Below are positions 17,501 to 26,123 of a stretch of DNA of 58,517 nt, piece after piece; the first letter of the stretch is position 1, and the number at the start of each line of letters is the position of its first letter. The translations under genes and the position numbers were made by a program. The notes beneath the pieces are model-generated. The model searched no databases, was not told the DNA's origin, and saw only the letters and a list, made by a program, of their open reading frames with translations. This DNA is from Bacillota bacterium (GTDB taxonomy: Bacteria; Bacillota; Clostridia; Acetivibrionales; JANLFN01): positions 1-58,517 of the forward strand of contig JAUZPR010000006.1 in assembly GCA_030705825.1 (NCBI GenBank). Direction: 5' to 3'.

Positions 17501-17844
17501 TTATTCTTAATTACTTCCAGACAAAAGGAATGTATTGTTGTTATACTAGCCCTGTTCAAAAGCATAAGCTGCCTTTGAAGTCTTGCCGGTTCGGGCGACA
17601 CTTCCAGCTGCTGCGCTATGGCATCGCCTATTCGTTCCCTCATTTCGGTGGCTGCCGCATTGGTAAAAGTCACGACAAGCAGCCTGTCTATGTCGACAGG
17701 ATTTGCACCGTCCGTAACCTTTTTTACTATTCTCTCAACCAAAACTGCTGTTTTACCGGCTCCGGCAGCAGCTGAAACCAAGAGGCTGCAGTCTTTTCCG
17801 GAAATAGCCTGCAGCTGCTGTGTAGTCCACTTTTTTTCACTCAT
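14581..17844 (-). CDS. addA: ATP-dependent helicase/nuclease subunit A (helicase part)
   Basis: 1087 residues of the UvrD/PcrA-like helicase of the AddAB complex, which resects double-strand breaks and feeds RecA repair. Walker A is VSAAAGAGKTAVLVERI near residue 23, the DExx motif is DEYQDSN near residue 410, and later motifs include MVGDVKQSIYRFRQA and VVRIMSIHKSKGLEFPVV. The frame ends prematurely at GSITHL, exactly at the start of the nuclease domain, which continues in another frame at 14051-14581. Together they give about 1264 residues, normal for AddA. The start ATG has GAGAGG at 10 bases and lies 14 bases after addB, so the two form an operon. Confidence 0.9.
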   Translation of the reverse strand: MSEKKWTTQQLQAISGKDCSLLVSAAAGAGKTAVLVERIVKKVTDGANPVDIDRLLVVTFTNAAATEMRERIGDAIAQQLEVSPEPARLQRQLMLLNRASITTIHSFCLEVIKNNFHYIDIDPAFRIAEETEAELLKEEAIDQLFDEMYEEQDANENFMALIESYGSGRDDRKVQEMVLELYDFVRSHPWPEKWLDEFSEEFNRDAGTDFGETKWGQVLKSDLRMEFEGFQYSLKQAYDAASEDPALSPYAGNIEGDMIIIEKIRQSLDSCWDDLKEYFSNIEFTRLARCGKDADKDKQDFIKNIRNEVKDRVNELKESLFSATSSDIYEEHRKLYPMIKCLSELVIKLDEKYTSKKRDKGLLDFSDLEHLCLKILTDTTQNEENGRNEIKPSKAAVELRERFHEILIDEYQDSNLIQDVILSAISRDAYGTPNIFMVGDVKQSIYRFRQAKPELFLEKYNSYSDNSEDIRRKILLHRNFRSRKGVIDAINYIFKQIMSKNIGEIEYGQKEALYPGALYPPKDDQNAAASEPVELLLADMADSELSDMEAVSDTFEQAISSETEEEPPDSAKCEARIAVKKIRQLTGANGSKPFEICDKEMGKYRKVEYKDIVILMRATKSMSQVFVEEMTLQGIPVYADTNTGFFKTTEVQTVLSLLQIIDNPRQDIPLLAVLRSPMAGFSAEELIDIRIVNREVSLYEALCMAAEMERNLGERLNTFLNKLRSWRHKAQYTPTNELIWYLYGETGYYSYAGTMPGGIQRQANLRILFERARQYENTSYKGLFNFIGFIEKIKNSSGDMGSAKILGENENVVRIMSIHKSKGLEFPVVILAGCGRMFNFRDAAKSILFHQDLGFGPDFVDYKRRLSYPSMAKQAIKYKMKVETLSEEMRILYVALTRAREKLVITASLKNVSKSIQKWCRHMESEDMKLPVFESIKARCYLDWIVPALARHSGLKGFFEGYLMQTPQCKWINDESVWDAKVWRRNELLESVAILDEFEVKPFPQALTSDSKMKTEIERRLDWVYPYPKSGKIPAKISVTEIKRLFNADSSDILPSQVFLPPYIKKPAFLEETRSFSAAEKGSITHL

Positions 17845-17858
17845 TTATGTCCAACCTC

Positions 17859-20800
17859 TCAACTGTTTCTCATACTTTCCCATACATTTTCATCTTTCAG
17901 GTCGTTCATCACTTTGTACTTATTATCCTTCAAGGAAGGATCGAACTGGCAGACCGACGTATAACTGCAGTAGGAACAAGGTGTTTCATTCTTTTTTCTG
18001 TAAGGTTTTATCTCCACATTACCACCCATCATTTCCTTTACAATGCCGGCCAGGAGTTTTCTGACATGTTTTCTCAGCAAGCTGAATTGTTCGGCTGTTG
18101 CGGCAGAGGATTTTCCAAGGACCTCTCCGGTATTCATCCTGGCAGGTATCACAAGAGATTCTCCATTTATTTCACTGTCCATATCACGCACCAGCTTTGC
18201 ATCTGCCAGTACCAGGCCTTTCATTCTAAGCTTTTTCATCAGCTGTCTTTCGATTTCCATGTCATCTATTGCGCAGTTTGCTCTTACTATGGGATCATCT
18301 ATTCTGAAATACAGGATACCACCTGGCAGCACAGGTTTTCCGCCTTGAATCTCCATTCCTGAAAATACAGCTTCCAAATAAGTCACAAGCTGCATCTGAA
18401 GTCCGTTATAAACATCGGATAATTTAAAGTCCTTCATTCCCGATTTATAGTCAATTATTCTGAAGTAAAGATTTTTTTCGGTGTCAAGAGTATCAATCCT
18501 GTCTATCCTGCCTGTCAGCGTGAGTTTTTCGCCCGAATCCAGTTCTATTTCGACCGGCGGCAGTTTACCGTTTCTGCCAAAAGCTATTTCATAGCCCAGA
18601 GGTTCAAAGCTGCCTTTTCTTATATGCTCGGATATAACCCATACTGTCCTTGTCAGAATCCTTTTTAATTTTGAAGCCAGATACCTGTAACGGGCAGATG
18701 TATTAAGTATATAATCGGGCAGACTGTTCAAAAGTTCATCAACCAGTTTGGATATTTCCTTAGTACAGGTTTCCATATCCAATCCGCGCCACCCAATACA
18801 GTCCTCCTCTATTTGGGAAGAAAACCTGTCTATTATGGTATGCATAAAGGTGCCTATATCTGGAGCCGATATCTTAAATATCCTTCTTTCACCGGCCATC
18901 AGTCCGTACTTTAGGAAATAGGAAAACGGGCAGGCCGCATAGCTTTCTATTCTGGATACGCTTGAGTACAGATTTTCTCCGTACAGCCTCCGTATCTTCT
19001 CACTGTTTATGCGAGCCGACTGATTTGTATAATTCAATCCATTGAGTGAAGTATTTAATTTATCCCTCCATTGATCTTTTTCAGCAAACCAGTCATATAC
19101 ATACTTCCAATATGAAGCCGTTTCATAACCATCTGCAGATCTTCGAAGCTCGGAAAGCAGTTCATTTAAAACAGGCCCGGGGGATGTCAGGTTTTTATAA
19201 CCTTCTTCATCCTCATAGCTTATAAGATTGCTGTATTCATTTAAAGCAGGGAAGATTCTTTTGAGTCTGGAAAGAATAATTGAAGGTCTTAGAGACCTGC
19301 CTTCATGATCGGCAATAGGATAGCTTAATCTTAAGCTTTTGGACGGTGTGGCAAAAGCAGTATAAATCAGGAACTGCTCTTCAAAGGTTTTGGTTCTGGT
19401 ATCCTGGGCCAATTCCAGCCCTTCAGAATAAAGCTTTTCCCTGTCCCTGTCGGATAAAACCCCTTCATTATTTGATACTGCCGGTAAAATCCCATCATTT
19501 GCTCCAAGTATATAAAGAGCTTTGATTTCATGGTTTTTGGAACGTTCCATACTGCCTACCTGAATCTGATCCAGAGCAGGCGGAATAAGGCCTATGCTGT
19601 ATTCGCCGAAGCCGGTGGAAAGTACATCCCTGAAGCGTTCGATATTCAAACTGTCGTCTCCCATAACTTCTACCACCTGGTCCAGCACTTCAATTAAAAT
19701 ATTCCAGACCTGGCTGTATTCATTGGCTTCCTCATAATTGCCTTCAGCCCTGAAATCCTTGATAATAGTTTCTATCCTTTCAGGAACACCTATGTCACAC
19801 AGGAAGTCAAACAGTGCCGTACACTGTTCACGGGCTTTTTTTCTGCCTTTTATCCGGGTGAAAAATACTGAAAGCGGATTAGTAACAGTTCTTCTAACCT
19901 CATTCACCTTTTTTAAAACATCAAGTTCATAATCTGAAGGCTGATGTTCGTTCAAATCCTGCCCCATCCGGTAATTCCAGTCCCCGGTCTGAAGCCATCT
20001 GCTTCCCCTTATCCCATTGGCAAGAACATAGTTTTCAAGTAAATCCGAATCTTCCAGGCATATGCTTAAAAGACCGGTTTTGATATATCTGAATACAGGC
20101 TCATAGGCCCAATTACTTATATGTATCTCCAATACAGACTGTATTAGTCTGACCAGGGGATGGCTGTCCAGGCTCCGTTTACTGTCAATGAAAAAAGGTA
20201 TTCCATATTCGTTAAACACAGCGCGTATAATCCTGTCGTAAGCTTCAAGGTTTCTGCTTACTACGGCAATTTGCCCGTATCTGAGTTTTTTGTCCCTGCA
20301 AATTGTAATGATATCCTTTGCCGTTTCCTCTACTTCTGCAAATATATTGACCGAAGCAAATAAACTGATATCTGAAGTTTTTTTATGGTATGGAACAAAA
20401 GGGTGAGAAAAAAAGTGTTTTTCGAGATGCAGGAGTTCTTCACTTTCTATAAATCTATAATTCTCTTCAAGCAGCTTCTCCCGGTCTATGACTATACCCT
20501 GGGACTCAGCTATTTTAAGCAGCTTACCGGCTGTTTTGACAGCAGGCATGAATATATCGGAATCCAAAACCTTTTCCTGCAAAATACAATCGGTACAAAG
20601 GCAAACAGTTACTCTCCCGACTTTTTTGAGCAGTTCCATAATGACCCTGTACTCCTGGGGGGTAAAGCCTGAAAACTCATCTATCCAGATTTCGGCATCC
20701 TCCAGCATATCAGAGCCTGATAATCTGTCGGCGAGTTGTGTAAGATCGTCGTCAGAATCCATGTACCTGTCCCCCAGCTTTTCTTCAAAGCTGGAATATA

Positions 20801-21278
20801 TAAGGCTTATCTCGTTCAGTTTAATTTTAAGATATTGGTCCGAAAGTTCCGTAGCCGTATCACCAAGCTTTTCAGGCGTTACGTTGTATCTCTTCAGTTC
20901 TCCTATTAAGTCCGATAATGTATTTATAAAGCCCTTTTGCTTTGCGGCTTTTGAAAACACCTTGAGCTTGTCCTTGGCTTCCTCAACTGAACGGTATATT
21001 AACATGGCTTTACCGGCTGAATTGATATGGCGTCTGGTTAGACCGCCGGTTTCGTTGAAAACCCTGTATGCAAGACGTCTGAAGCTCAGAACTTCGGCAT
21101 GGAGGGTTCCCGCATTCCCAACAAATCTCAGCAGATTACGTTCAGCCTGTAATGTATATTGTTCGGGAACTATCAGAATTAATTGGCTTTTTGTATTATT
21201 AATCCTATTACCTATTTCATTAAGGCAGAAATGGCTTTTTCCGGTACCTGCGCGTCCATACACCAAACGAAGGCTCAC
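17859..21278 (-). CDS. addB: ATP-dependent helicase/deoxyribonuclease subunit B
   Basis: 1139-residue partner of AddA. The N-terminus MSLRLVYGRAGTGKSHFC is a near-perfect AddB start with Walker A. The C-terminal nuclease domain has GTFMHTIID, IDRIDTL and IIDYKSG, and is closed by the iron-sulfur cysteines: one near residue 795 (YAACPFSYFLKYG) and CSYCSYTSVC near the end. A GTG at 21287 extends the frame, but GGAGA touches it; the GTG at 21278 lies 9 bases from that site and yields the family's usual start. First gene of the addBA operon. Confidence 0.93.
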   Translation of the reverse strand: MSLRLVYGRAGTGKSHFCLNEIGNRINNTKSQLILIVPEQYTLQAERNLLRFVGNAGTLHAEVLSFRRLAYRVFNETGGLTRRHINSAGKAMLIYRSVEEAKDKLKVFSKAAKQKGFINTLSDLIGELKRYNVTPEKLGDTATELSDQYLKIKLNEISLIYSSFEEKLGDRYMDSDDDLTQLADRLSGSDMLEDAEIWIDEFSGFTPQEYRVIMELLKKVGRVTVCLCTDCILQEKVLDSDIFMPAVKTAGKLLKIAESQGIVIDREKLLEENYRFIESEELLHLEKHFFSHPFVPYHKKTSDISLFASVNIFAEVEETAKDIITICRDKKLRYGQIAVVSRNLEAYDRIIRAVFNEYGIPFFIDSKRSLDSHPLVRLIQSVLEIHISNWAYEPVFRYIKTGLLSICLEDSDLLENYVLANGIRGSRWLQTGDWNYRMGQDLNEHQPSDYELDVLKKVNEVRRTVTNPLSVFFTRIKGRKKAREQCTALFDFLCDIGVPERIETIIKDFRAEGNYEEANEYSQVWNILIEVLDQVVEVMGDDSLNIERFRDVLSTGFGEYSIGLIPPALDQIQVGSMERSKNHEIKALYILGANDGILPAVSNNEGVLSDRDREKLYSEGLELAQDTRTKTFEEQFLIYTAFATPSKSLRLSYPIADHEGRSLRPSIILSRLKRIFPALNEYSNLISYEDEEGYKNLTSPGPVLNELLSELRRSADGYETASYWKYVYDWFAEKDQWRDKLNTSLNGLNYTNQSARINSEKIRRLYGENLYSSVSRIESYAACPFSYFLKYGLMAGERRIFKISAPDIGTFMHTIIDRFSSQIEEDCIGWRGLDMETCTKEISKLVDELLNSLPDYILNTSARYRYLASKLKRILTRTVWVISEHIRKGSFEPLGYEIAFGRNGKLPPVEIELDSGEKLTLTGRIDRIDTLDTEKNLYFRIIDYKSGMKDFKLSDVYNGLQMQLVTYLEAVFSGMEIQGGKPVLPGGILYFRIDDPIVRANCAIDDMEIERQLMKKLRMKGLVLADAKLVRDMDSEINGESLVIPARMNTGEVLGKSSAATAEQFSLLRKHVRKLLAGIVKEMMGGNVEIKPYRKKNETPCSYCSYTSVCQFDPSLKDNKYKVMNDLKDENVWESMRNS

Positions 21279-21390
21279 AAAATGCACTCTCCAAATAAAA
21301 GATTCTAACTGTCCATTTTATTTAAGTAAAATAATGACTTTTCTATTTATATAATTATACCATATATATCGATAACCATTTTGAGTTGAT

Positions 21391-22095
21391 TTAAATAAGC
21401 TTGATATCATCGGGATCGTTGTTTTTCATGTCAATATAAAGCTTTCCGGATGTATCCAATGAAGCCAGCATAACATCTTTGCTGGTTCCGATTCCTCTTT
21501 TTCTAAGCTCCTGGTCAAGCCAACCTTCATCAAGATTAACCTGTTTAAGATTATCGAAAATTATTTCGCCATCAGCTATAAGGGTTAACGAAAGTCCCTG
21601 ATATCCTGTATCCATATTTAGGTCTGATGGTGTTAAGGGCTGTTTTTGTGACTTCATCTGGACACTTATCTTACCGTTTGTTTCAAGTAGGGCAAATTCT
21701 ACGTCTGCCAGATTGAATACACCCTTTTGTCTTAGTTCTTCAAGAAAATCATTTATGTTGAACAATTCCCTTCTAAGATTCTTCTCAACGATTTTACCGT
21801 TCTGAATAAGAACAGCAGGCGTAGAACCTGTTATTTTTCTGATTTTCATGCTTTTCATCGACAGGTATGATACTGCAAATGCCAGTAAGGACCATGCAGC
21901 GATACCCATTATTCCATGGACATACCCCACTCTTTTGTCAATTGAAAAGGAGCCTGATATTGAACCGAGCGTTATTCCGGCTATATAATCAAAAGGTGTA
22001 AGATGCGCAATGCTTTTTTTCCCCATCAATCTGGTAAAAATAAAAAGTATAACGGCCGACATGAGACATCTGGCCAATGTGTCCATATAATCCAT
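21391..22095 (-). CDS. DUF421 membrane protein (YetF/YrbG type)
   Basis: 234 residues: three N-terminal membrane helices with the family's MGKKSIAHLTPFDYIAGITLGSI-like segment, then two tandem soluble repeats (NIDEFLEELRQKGV-like and DEGWLDQELRKRGI-like), each ending in an LxxLDTxGKLYI-type strand. This is the DUF421 pattern shared by Bacillus YetF and the spore germination protein group. A spore-related role is possible in a clostridium but not shown. Single gene, divergent from the DUF362 gene. Confidence 0.85.
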   Translation of the reverse strand: MDYMDTLARCLMSAVILFIFTRLMGKKSIAHLTPFDYIAGITLGSISGSFSIDKRVGYVHGIMGIAAWSLLAFAVSYLSMKSMKIRKITGSTPAVLIQNGKIVEKNLRRELFNINDFLEELRQKGVFNLADVEFALLETNGKISVQMKSQKQPLTPSDLNMDTGYQGLSLTLIADGEIIFDNLKQVNLDEGWLDQELRKRGIGTSKDVMLASLDTSGKLYIDMKNNDPDDIKLI

Positions 22096-22276
22096 AATTA
22101 ATTACCTTCCCCGTAATTTGTTTATAATGCTATTATCTCCATCCGTATGTTTTCATATTTTACCCAAGGAATAAGTATTATTAGTATATATTTACACATC
22201 TTGTAAACCTCAGATAAAAGTAATATTATTTTATTATTGCTATTCACAAATAACTTTCTATCTTAGGAGTTGAACT

Positions 22277-23431
22277 ATGAGCAGGGTTTCAATTGTTAAG
22301 TGTGATAATTATGAAAATAAAAATTTAATACAAGCTTTGGAAACAACCTTTGACAATCTCGGAGGTATATCCAGATTTATCAAACCAGGAATGAAGGTTG
22401 TAATCAAACCCAATCTGGTAATGAAGAAGAATCCTAAGGATGCAGCTACAACTCACCCGGCTTTGGTAAGTGCTGTTTGCTCCCTGGTGGTTAAAGCGGG
22501 TGCTTCGGCTATAATAGCAGAAAGTCCCGGAGGGTTGTATACCGAAGGAAGTCTAAAGGCTGTCTATTCAGTCTGCGGTATGGATAAAGCCGCATTGGAA
22601 TCAGGTGCAGTACTTAATCATGATGTTTCGGAAGTGGAAATACAAAACCCTGACGCTAAATATGTCCGAAGGCTGAATGTTATCAAGCCCCTTACCGAGG
22701 CTGACCTGATTATAAATCTGCCCAAATTGAAAACCCATGGCCAGATGATATATACGGGAGCTGTTAAAAACATGTTCGGAGCCATACCCGGACTCCAAAA
22801 GCCCGAATATCACATGAGGATGTCCAATTATGAAGATTTTGCAAACGCTTTGATAGATATATACCTAAGTGTTAAGCCCGGACTTAATATAATGGATGCG
22901 GTAACAGGCATGGAAGGTTCCGGACCTACCGCTGGAAATCCCAGGCATATCGGTATTATAGCCGCTTCTGAAAACGCCTTCGAGCTTGATATGACCATGC
23001 TTGATATTTTAAAGGTTGACCCCGGGTATGTTTTTGTCACCAAATGCGCAATAAGCCGTGGTTTATGCCCCGCGAACATAAAGGAAATAGATATTGTCGG
23101 TGAAAAATCAGAAAATGTCAGAGTCGAAAAATTTGATATGCCACAGCTGGATACTTTGGCAAATATTCAGTTTTTTAACAACAGAATGTTAAGGGCTCTC
23201 TTTACTTCCCTCAAACCCAAGCCTGTTTTCAGACATGCAGCCTGTGTAGGTTGTTCCGAATGTGCAAAAAGCTGCCCTGCACATATTATAGAGATGAAAA
23301 ATAAAAAGCCTTATGCCGATCTGTCCAAATGTATCAGATGCTTCTGCTGCCAGGAACTGTGCCCCGCAAAAGCAGTAGTTATAAAAAAGCCCTTGATTTC
23401 AAGGATAATATTCGGCAAACCTCATAAATAA
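22277..23431 (+). CDS. DUF362 protein with C-terminal two-cluster ferredoxin
   Basis: 384 residues. The DUF362 domain spans residues 1-295, with VIKPNLVMKK, DLIINLPKLKTHGQM and GAVKNMFGAIPG as family landmarks. It is followed by a bacterial ferredoxin domain with two complete 4Fe-4S motifs, CVGCSECAKSCP and CIRCFCCQELCP. DUF362-ferredoxin fusions are common in anaerobes and are presumed redox proteins without a defined substrate. No membrane segment. The start ATG is preceded by AGGAG at 7 bases. It converges with the DUF1648 gene, with only 20 bases between stops. Confidence 0.9.
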   Translation: MSRVSIVKCDNYENKNLIQALETTFDNLGGISRFIKPGMKVVIKPNLVMKKNPKDAATTHPALVSAVCSLVVKAGASAIIAESPGGLYTEGSLKAVYSVCGMDKAALESGAVLNHDVSEVEIQNPDAKYVRRLNVIKPLTEADLIINLPKLKTHGQMIYTGAVKNMFGAIPGLQKPEYHMRMSNYEDFANALIDIYLSVKPGLNIMDAVTGMEGSGPTAGNPRHIGIIAASENAFELDMTMLDILKVDPGYVFVTKCAISRGLCPANIKEIDIVGEKSENVRVEKFDMPQLDTLANIQFFNNRMLRALFTSLKPKPVFRHAACVGCSECAKSCPAHIIEMKNKKPYADLSKCIRCFCCQELCPAKAVVIKKPLISRIIFGKPHK

Positions 23432-23450
23432 GATGTCTAGTAAGTAAGTT

Positions 23451-23966
23451 CTATCTGTTTTTTATTGATTTGACTATGTAGAATATGATTGTTCCGAAAA
23501 TTGCCACCAGTGTAATGGGAAGAAACGCTATACCAAGCCCTGTTCCAAACTCTTTCGCATTTGCAGATTTTATGGTCATCCACTGTATGTAGAACAGCAG
23601 GGCTGTTATTTCCAGCTTCAGTGCGGTAATCATCTGCCTAGCCAGCCTGTATTGTTTAGCTGCATTTTCAGACGTAATAGGTACGGCATAGTTAAATATG
23701 CGAGGAAATCTCCCAAGCAACGTCATGGGAATATACATAACCCCGGCTATTGCAGGTATAAACCACAGCATGCCCTTTCCGCCCCAACCGTCAATTCTTC
23801 CCGCCGCATTAAAATGAGTAGGAATTCTGTCTGGAAGTGTGCTATAGGATGTTATGGTTTTGACCATCAATATGACAATCAAAATAAAGCCCGCAGCTTC
23901 CAGGATTATTTCGAAAGCGGTAATTGGGACCTTGACTTTAGGCCGTTTATTGCTATCATTCATCAT
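23451..23966 (-). CDS. DUF1648 membrane protein
   Basis: 171 residues with four predicted membrane helices. The DUF1648 signature LPDRIPTHFNAAGRIDGWG lies after the first helix (about residues 47-65). Such proteins resemble the N-terminal part of Bacillus SdpI-type immunity proteins, but this one lacks an obvious full SdpI extension. AGGTG lies 5 bases before the start. Function unknown. Confidence 0.8.
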   Translation of the reverse strand: MMNDSNKRPKVKVPITAFEIILEAAGFILIVILMVKTITSYSTLPDRIPTHFNAAGRIDGWGGKGMLWFIPAIAGVMYIPMTLLGRFPRIFNYAVPITSENAAKQYRLARQMITALKLEITALLFYIQWMTIKSANAKEFGTGLGIAFLPITLVAIFGTIIFYIVKSIKNR

Positions 23967-24072
23967 TATATCACCTGTTATTCATCTCAAATTATCTCTT
24001 GGACTTTTACATAATTTTATCAAATTAAAAGGTTAACTTCCATAAATTTATAAGATTTTTCAATTCAATAAA

Positions 24073-24099
24073 TGAGTCAGGGGACAGTCCCTTGACTCA
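24073..24099. repeat. Palindromic repeat with GGGGACAGTCCC core
   Basis: TGAGTCA (24073-24079) pairs with TGACTCA (24093-24099) around a GGGGACAGTCCC core. Sequences with this GGGACAGTCCC core occur as dispersed intergenic repeats in many bacteria. It lies just beyond the hydrogenase operon terminator. Confidence 0.5.
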
Positions 24100-24101
24100 A
24101 C

Positions 24102-24129
24102 AAAAAAACCGGGTGATGAATTCACCCGG
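24102..24129 (-). terminator. Rho-independent terminator of the hyd operon
   Basis: In the - direction CCGGGTGA (24129-24122) pairs with TCACCCGG (24116-24109), followed by seven T (24108-24102). It lies 18 bases after the hydA stop. Confidence 0.92.
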
Positions 24130-24146
24130 CAGCTACCTTGATTACC

Positions 24147-25931
24147 CTATTTCAGAAACTCATTATATACCCCTCGTTTTGTATAGCTTGTATGTAGCAG
24201 CTCATGCGGCTTGTGTCCCAGCGGTTCCTTCAGGTATTCCTCATACAATGCTTTAATAAACGGATTCTCATGGGATTTTCTCAGCTTTTTGCCCTCATCC
24301 TCCCTGTATATTGCCTCGAGTCTTTTCTGCCTGATACTGCTGTCGGTTGGTCTTGGTTGACCGCCTCCGCTTATGCAGCCTCCGGGGCAGCCCATTACTT
24401 CTATGAAATGATAGGGGGATTCACTGCCGGCAATCTGTTCCATCAGTATTTCAGCACCTTTTGCGCCGCTTGTGACAGCTATTTTAAGGATAAAGCCGTC
24501 AAGGAACCTGTATTCCGGAAGCGGATTTTCTATTGTTATATCGGCAGTTTTTATCTGATTCAAACCAACTATAGGCTCTATATGTAGGCTCTCAAACGGC
24601 AGCTCCCTGCCGGTAACCAATTCATATACCGTTCTTAAGGCAGCTTCCATAACTCCTCCGGTTGCGGCAAAAATGTCGGCTGCTCCGGTTGACAAACCAA
24701 GCGGGTTATCGAATTCTCCATCCTCAAGCTCATCAAATTCAAGACCCGCGTCCTTTATCATTCTGGCAAGCTCTCTTGTAGTAAGAACAGCGTCTACATC
24801 CGGAATACCGTTTCTTTTCATCTCCGGCCTGGTAATTTCAAATTTCTTTGCGGTACAAGGCATTACAGAAACCACATATATATCCTTTGGGTTCAAGCCA
24901 AGCTTTTCAGCATAATAGGATTTAACAAGCGCTCCCAGCATCATATGCGGGGACTTGCAGGTGGACAGGTGATCAAGTTGATTGGGAAAGACATGCTCGA
25001 TATATTTAATCCAGCCCGGGCTGCAGCTGGTTATCATAGGCAGGGTATTTTCCTTTGATGTAATAGCCGCCTTTACTCTTTTAAGCAGTTCGTTTCCTTC
25101 CTCGATAATTGTCAGATCAGCTGCAAAATTGGTGTCAAAGACGTCATCAAACCCTATCTCCCTGAGGGCAGTAACCATTTTCCCGGTAACAAGAGTTCCG
25201 GCTTCATAACCGAATTCTTCCCCAAGTGCCGCTCTTATAGCCGGAGCTGTCTGTATAACAACCCTCTTGTTTTTATCAAACAGAGCATTCCATACATTCT
25301 GAATGCTGTCCTTCTCCTTCAATGCACCTACGGGGCATACAATGGTACACTGTCCGCAGTTTATGCAGTTTACACTGTTTAGCGGCAGTTCGGCAGCAGG
25401 ACCTATAACAGTTTTAAATCCCCGTTTCTGAACATTCATTATGCCTATACCCTGAATCTGATTGCATACGGTGACACATCGCCTGCAAAGTATACATTTT
25501 GATGTATCCCTTACTATGGACGGAGAAGAATCATCTACAAAGGTTTTGGACTTTTCGCCTTCAAACCTGAATTCGCTTATTTGTATCAATTCGCCCAACT
25601 TCTGGAATTCGCAGTTCTGATTTCTCGAACAGCTCAGGCAGTCTCTCGGATGATCTGAAAGCATAAGCTCATACAGAAGCTTTCTCGCCTTTTTAACCTT
25701 TTCCGTATTTGTGTAAACAGTCATTCCCTCTTTAACCTGAACCATACAGGATGCCTGAAGGGATTTTGCTCCCTCCACCTCTACGACGCAAATTCTGCAG
25801 GAGCCTATTTGATGTATACCTTCAAGATAACAGAAATGAGGAATTAGAATATTGTTTTGTTTAGCTGCCTCAAAAATGGTCATCCCCTCATCCGCCGTTA
25901 TTTTTTTATTATTAATAGTCAAATTAACCAT
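24147..25931 (-). CDS. hydA: [FeFe] hydrogenase catalytic subunit HydA
   Basis: 594-residue cytosolic hydrogenase, proton-reducing subunit of a trimeric electron-bifurcating complex. In order: an N-terminal 2Fe-2S ferredoxin-like domain (HFCYLEGIHQIGSCRICVVE region), a His-ligated 4Fe-4S site (HPRDCLSCSRNQNC), two 4Fe-4S motifs (CILCRRCVTVC and CINCGQCTIVC), then the H-cluster motifs TSCSPGWIKYIE, MPCTAKKFE and MGCPGGCISGGGQP, and the small-subunit-like C-terminal tail. All H-cluster cysteines are present, so it should be active given the HydEFG maturases, which are not in this window. The frame is open to 26054, but GGAGGGGG precedes the ATG at 25931 and gives the family N-terminus MVNLTINN. 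Confidence 0.95.
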   Translation of the reverse strand: MVNLTINNKKITADEGMTIFEAAKQNNILIPHFCYLEGIHQIGSCRICVVEVEGAKSLQASCMVQVKEGMTVYTNTEKVKKARKLLYELMLSDHPRDCLSCSRNQNCEFQKLGELIQISEFRFEGEKSKTFVDDSSPSIVRDTSKCILCRRCVTVCNQIQGIGIMNVQKRGFKTVIGPAAELPLNSVNCINCGQCTIVCPVGALKEKDSIQNVWNALFDKNKRVVIQTAPAIRAALGEEFGYEAGTLVTGKMVTALREIGFDDVFDTNFAADLTIIEEGNELLKRVKAAITSKENTLPMITSCSPGWIKYIEHVFPNQLDHLSTCKSPHMMLGALVKSYYAEKLGLNPKDIYVVSVMPCTAKKFEITRPEMKRNGIPDVDAVLTTRELARMIKDAGLEFDELEDGEFDNPLGLSTGAADIFAATGGVMEAALRTVYELVTGRELPFESLHIEPIVGLNQIKTADITIENPLPEYRFLDGFILKIAVTSGAKGAEILMEQIAGSESPYHFIEVMGCPGGCISGGGQPRPTDSSIRQKRLEAIYREDEGKKLRKSHENPFIKALYEEYLKEPLGHKPHELLHTSYTKRGVYNEFLK

Positions 25932-25972
25932 AAAAACCCCCTCCAACAGTATAGATTCAGTGGACAATGGGC

Positions 25973-26121
25973 AGTGTACAGTTATTTTAATAGTCAATTG
26001 ACAATTAAGATAAATAAAGAAGACTCCAAAAGAATACTCTCTGTTAACTGCCAAATCTACTTATAATTTGTCAACTGCTAAACTAAATTAACTGTCCTCT
26101 GCCAACTGTCAACTGTACACT
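25973..26121. repeat. Small element with terminal inverted repeats between hydA and hydB
   Basis: AGTGTACAGTT at 25973-25983 and AACTGTACACT at 26111-26121 are perfect 11-bp inverted repeats bounding 149 bases. Inside are several degenerate copies of a CAGTTGACAGTT-like unit (for example at 26070-26120). It fills almost the whole hydB-hydA gap and looks like a MITE-type or decayed repeat. No transposase and no clear target duplication is seen. Confidence 0.5.
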
Positions 26122-26123
26122 AA

